Of a stretch of 64,000 nt of DNA, positions 62,826-64,000 are shown one piece after another. The translations under genes and the position numbers were made by a program. Positions within the stretch are counted from its first letter, which is position 1. Every line of letters begins with the position of its first letter. The stretch comes from Actinomadura sp. NBRC 104412 (GTDB lineage: Bacteria > Actinomycetota > Actinomycetes > Streptosporangiales > Streptosporangiaceae). The stretch is taken from contig NZ_BSTM01000016.1 of NCBI RefSeq assembly GCF_030269515.1, forward strand, positions 1 through 64,000, in the 5' to 3' direction. The notes below the pieces were generated by a model. The model searched no databases. It saw only the letters and a list, made by a program, of their open reading frames with translations, and was not told where the DNA came from.

Positions 62826-63586
62826 GCCACGCCCGCCTTCAGGTACTTCTCGTACCCCTGGTCCTCCAGCTCGTCGGCCAGCTCCGGGCCGCCCTCGGCC
62901 ACCACGCGACCACCCGCGAACACGTGCACGAAGTGCGGCTTCACGTACCGCAGGATGCGGGTGTAGTGGGTGATCAGCAGGATCCCGGTGTCGCCGGAGC
63001 CGCCGAACCGGTTGACGCCCTCCGACACGACCTTCAGCGCGTCCACGTCCAGGCCGGAGTCGGTCTCGTCCAGGACGGCCACCTTGGGCTTGAGCAGCTC
63101 GAGCTGGAGGATCTCGTGGCGCTTCTTCTCGCCGCCGGAGAAGCCCTCGTTCAGCGAGCGCTGCGCGAACGCGGGGTCGATCGACAGCGCCTGCATGGCC
63201 TGCCGCATCTCCTTGGAGAACTCGCGCAGCTTGGGCGCCTCGCCGCGGACGGCGGTGACCGCCGAGCGCAGGAAGTTCGACACCGACACCCCCGGCACCT
63301 CGACCGGGTACTGCATCGCCAGGAACAGCCCGGCGCGGGCGCGCTCGTCGACGGTCATCCCCAGGACGTCCTCGCCGTCCAGGGTGACGCTGCCCCGGGT
63401 CACCTCGTACTTGGGGTGGCCCGCGATCGCGTACGCCAGGGTGGACTTGCCGGACCCGTTGGGCCCCATCAGCGCGTGGATCTCGCCCGCCTTCACGGTC
63501 AGGTCGACCCCGCGCAGGATCTCCTTCGTTCCGTCGCTCCCCTCGGCGACGTGCACGTGGAGGTCACGGATCTCTAGGGTGGTCAT
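62822..63586 (-). CDS. sufC: Fe-S assembly ATPase SufC
   Basis: A 254-residue ABC-type ATPase of the SufBCD scaffold, with Walker A GPNGSGKST, signature NEGFSGGEKKRHEI, Walker B VAVLDETDSGLD and the H-loop (LITHYTRIL) in the C-terminal part. ATG 63586 is chosen as the family start MTTLEIRDLHV; the frame is open upstream. It follows the Rieske-like gene by 34 bases, in which CAGTCGTCG-type repeats are seen. Confidence 0.95.
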   Translation of the reverse strand: MTTLEIRDLHVHVAEGSDGTKEILRGVDLTVKAGEIHALMGPNGSGKSTLAYAIAGHPKYEVTRGSVTLDGEDVLGMTVDERARAGLFLAMQYPVEVPGVSVSNFLRSAVTAVRGEAPKLREFSKEMRQAMQALSIDPAFAQRSLNEGFSGGEKKRHEILQLELLKPKVAVLDETDSGLDVDALKVVSEGVNRFGGSGDTGILLITHYTRILRYVKPHFVHVFAGGRVVAEGGPELADELEDQGYEKYLKAGVA

Positions 63587-63620
63587 GGTCTCGTATCTCT
63601 CAGTCGTCGCTCGTCGTCGC

Positions 63621-63986
63621 TCAGTCGTCGGCCGCGTCCAGCGAGACGTACACATCGCCGTCCTCGACCTTGATCTTGTAGGTGGCGATGGGCTGGGTGG
63701 CGGGCGGGTTGGTGGGCTTGCCGCTGCGCAGGTCGAAGCAGGACCCGTGCAGCCAGCACTCGATCGTGCCGTCGTAGACCTCGCCCTCGGAGAGGGAGAC
63801 CTCGGCGTGCGAGCAGATGTCGTTCACCGCGAACACGTCCTCGCCGCTGCGCACCAGCGCCACCGGCGTGTCGCCCACCTCGACGCCGAGCGCCCCCTCG
63901 TCGGGGATCTCGGCGAGCCGGCACACCTTCACGAACCGGGCGGCGCCGCCGTCGTCGTTGTGCGTGGTCTCGTTCGTCGCGGTCAT
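63621..63986 (-). CDS. Rieske-type ferredoxin (non-heme oxygenase ferredoxin subunit)
   Basis: A 121-residue Rieske [2Fe-2S] protein with ligands C58-S-H60 and C77-W-L-H80 followed by GSCFDLRSGKP. It is found inside actinobacterial suf operons and may be an electron donor or Fe-S carrier for assembly; its real partner is not known. Its ATG overlaps an upstream TGA. Confidence 0.92.
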   Translation of the reverse strand: MTATNETTHNDDGGAARFVKVCRLAEIPDEGALGVEVGDTPVALVRSGEDVFAVNDICSHAEVSLSEGEVYDGTIECWLHGSCFDLRSGKPTNPPATQPIATYKIKVEDGDVYVSLDAADD

Positions 63987-64000
63987 CGTTCCCCGGCTCC
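63983..64000 (-). CDS. sufD: probable 3' end of sufD (partial)
   Basis: The last bases of the window read, on the minus strand, five codons (GAGER) and TGA overlapping the Rieske gene ATG. By suf-operon order sufD should precede it, so this is probably its end; the frame is too short to prove it. Confidence 0.4.
   Translation of the reverse strand, partial: GAGER

Overview
The window is very GC-rich, densely packed actinobacterial chromosome. Start codons are often GTG, genes overlap by a few bases, and actinobacterial family sets are recognisable (SCO1664/DUF3090/MSMEG_4193 block, fabG-fabI, DUF3099, tandem AIM24 genes, a suf operon with sufU and a Rieske-like subunit). The mixture is most like Streptosporangiales / Thermomonosporaceae (Actinomadura relatives). 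That placement is inferred from gene content and remembered synteny, not from a marker gene. I saw no phage, transposase, CRISPR array, rRNA or tRNA.

Layout. 1-430: a 195-bp tandem repeat with G-quadruplex-type tracts, running into the end of an SCO1664-family gene. 0.4-3.6 kb: SCO1664, DUF3090 and histidine-phosphatase operon, then CorA. 3.6-4.6 kb: two divergent small HTH regulators sharing a repeated operator-like motif. 4.8-9.1 kb: aldo/keto reductase, an apparently ATPase-dead RecD2-like protein, and fabG-fabI. 9.3-12.2 kb: the TldD/TldE protease pair. 12.2-13.0 kb: dodecin, DUF3099 and a three-hairpin, C-loop RNA resembling the actinobacterial 6C RNA. 13.4-17.6 kb: a substrate-binding/VWA surface protein, an acyl-CoA dehydrogenase and a FabG-like reductase. 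17.5-22.2 kb: a metal/cobalamin receptor-like protein, the B12-dependent fused mutase IcmF and a MarR regulator with a palindrome over its own start. 22.3-26.8 kb: thioesterase, tryptophan dioxygenase, kynurenine monooxygenase and an MFS exporter.

26.9-33.0 kb: small Zn-type protein, DUF6457, MoaA, RtcB, a C-terminally short SelB and an MFS transporter. 33.1-38.2 kb: propionyl/acetyl-CoA synthetase, small membrane proteins, FdhD, epoxide-hydrolase-like protein and a CBS protein. 38.2-43.7 kb: a MocR regulator with its YczE membrane partner, glycerate kinase, a DUF1444-like protein and LD-carboxypeptidase. 43.9-51.5 kb: sirtuin, sulfotransferase, a 57-residue membrane protein, ABC exporter, secreted X-Pro dipeptidyl-peptidase, enoyl-CoA hydratase and a small HTH protein. 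51.6-59.9 kb: ABC-F ATPase, three tandem AIM24 genes, a degenerate EAL-CBS protein, a two-component system and a membrane protein. 59.8-64.0 kb: methyltransferase and the distal part of a suf operon (sufD end, Rieske-like, sufC, sufS, sufU, sufT-like).

Themes: fatty-acid and branched/propionyl acyl-CoA metabolism (fabG/I, acyl-CoA dehydrogenase, IcmF, PrpE); cofactor supply (MoaA, FdhD, SelB, Suf, cobalamin); and compact regulator-target pairs with visible palindromes (MarR/IcmF, MocR/YczE, the HTH pair). The observations I rate highest are the 6C-like RNA, the HTH-pair operators, the dead RecD2-like protein, the degenerate EAL-CBS protein, the short SelB and the G-rich 195-bp repeat.
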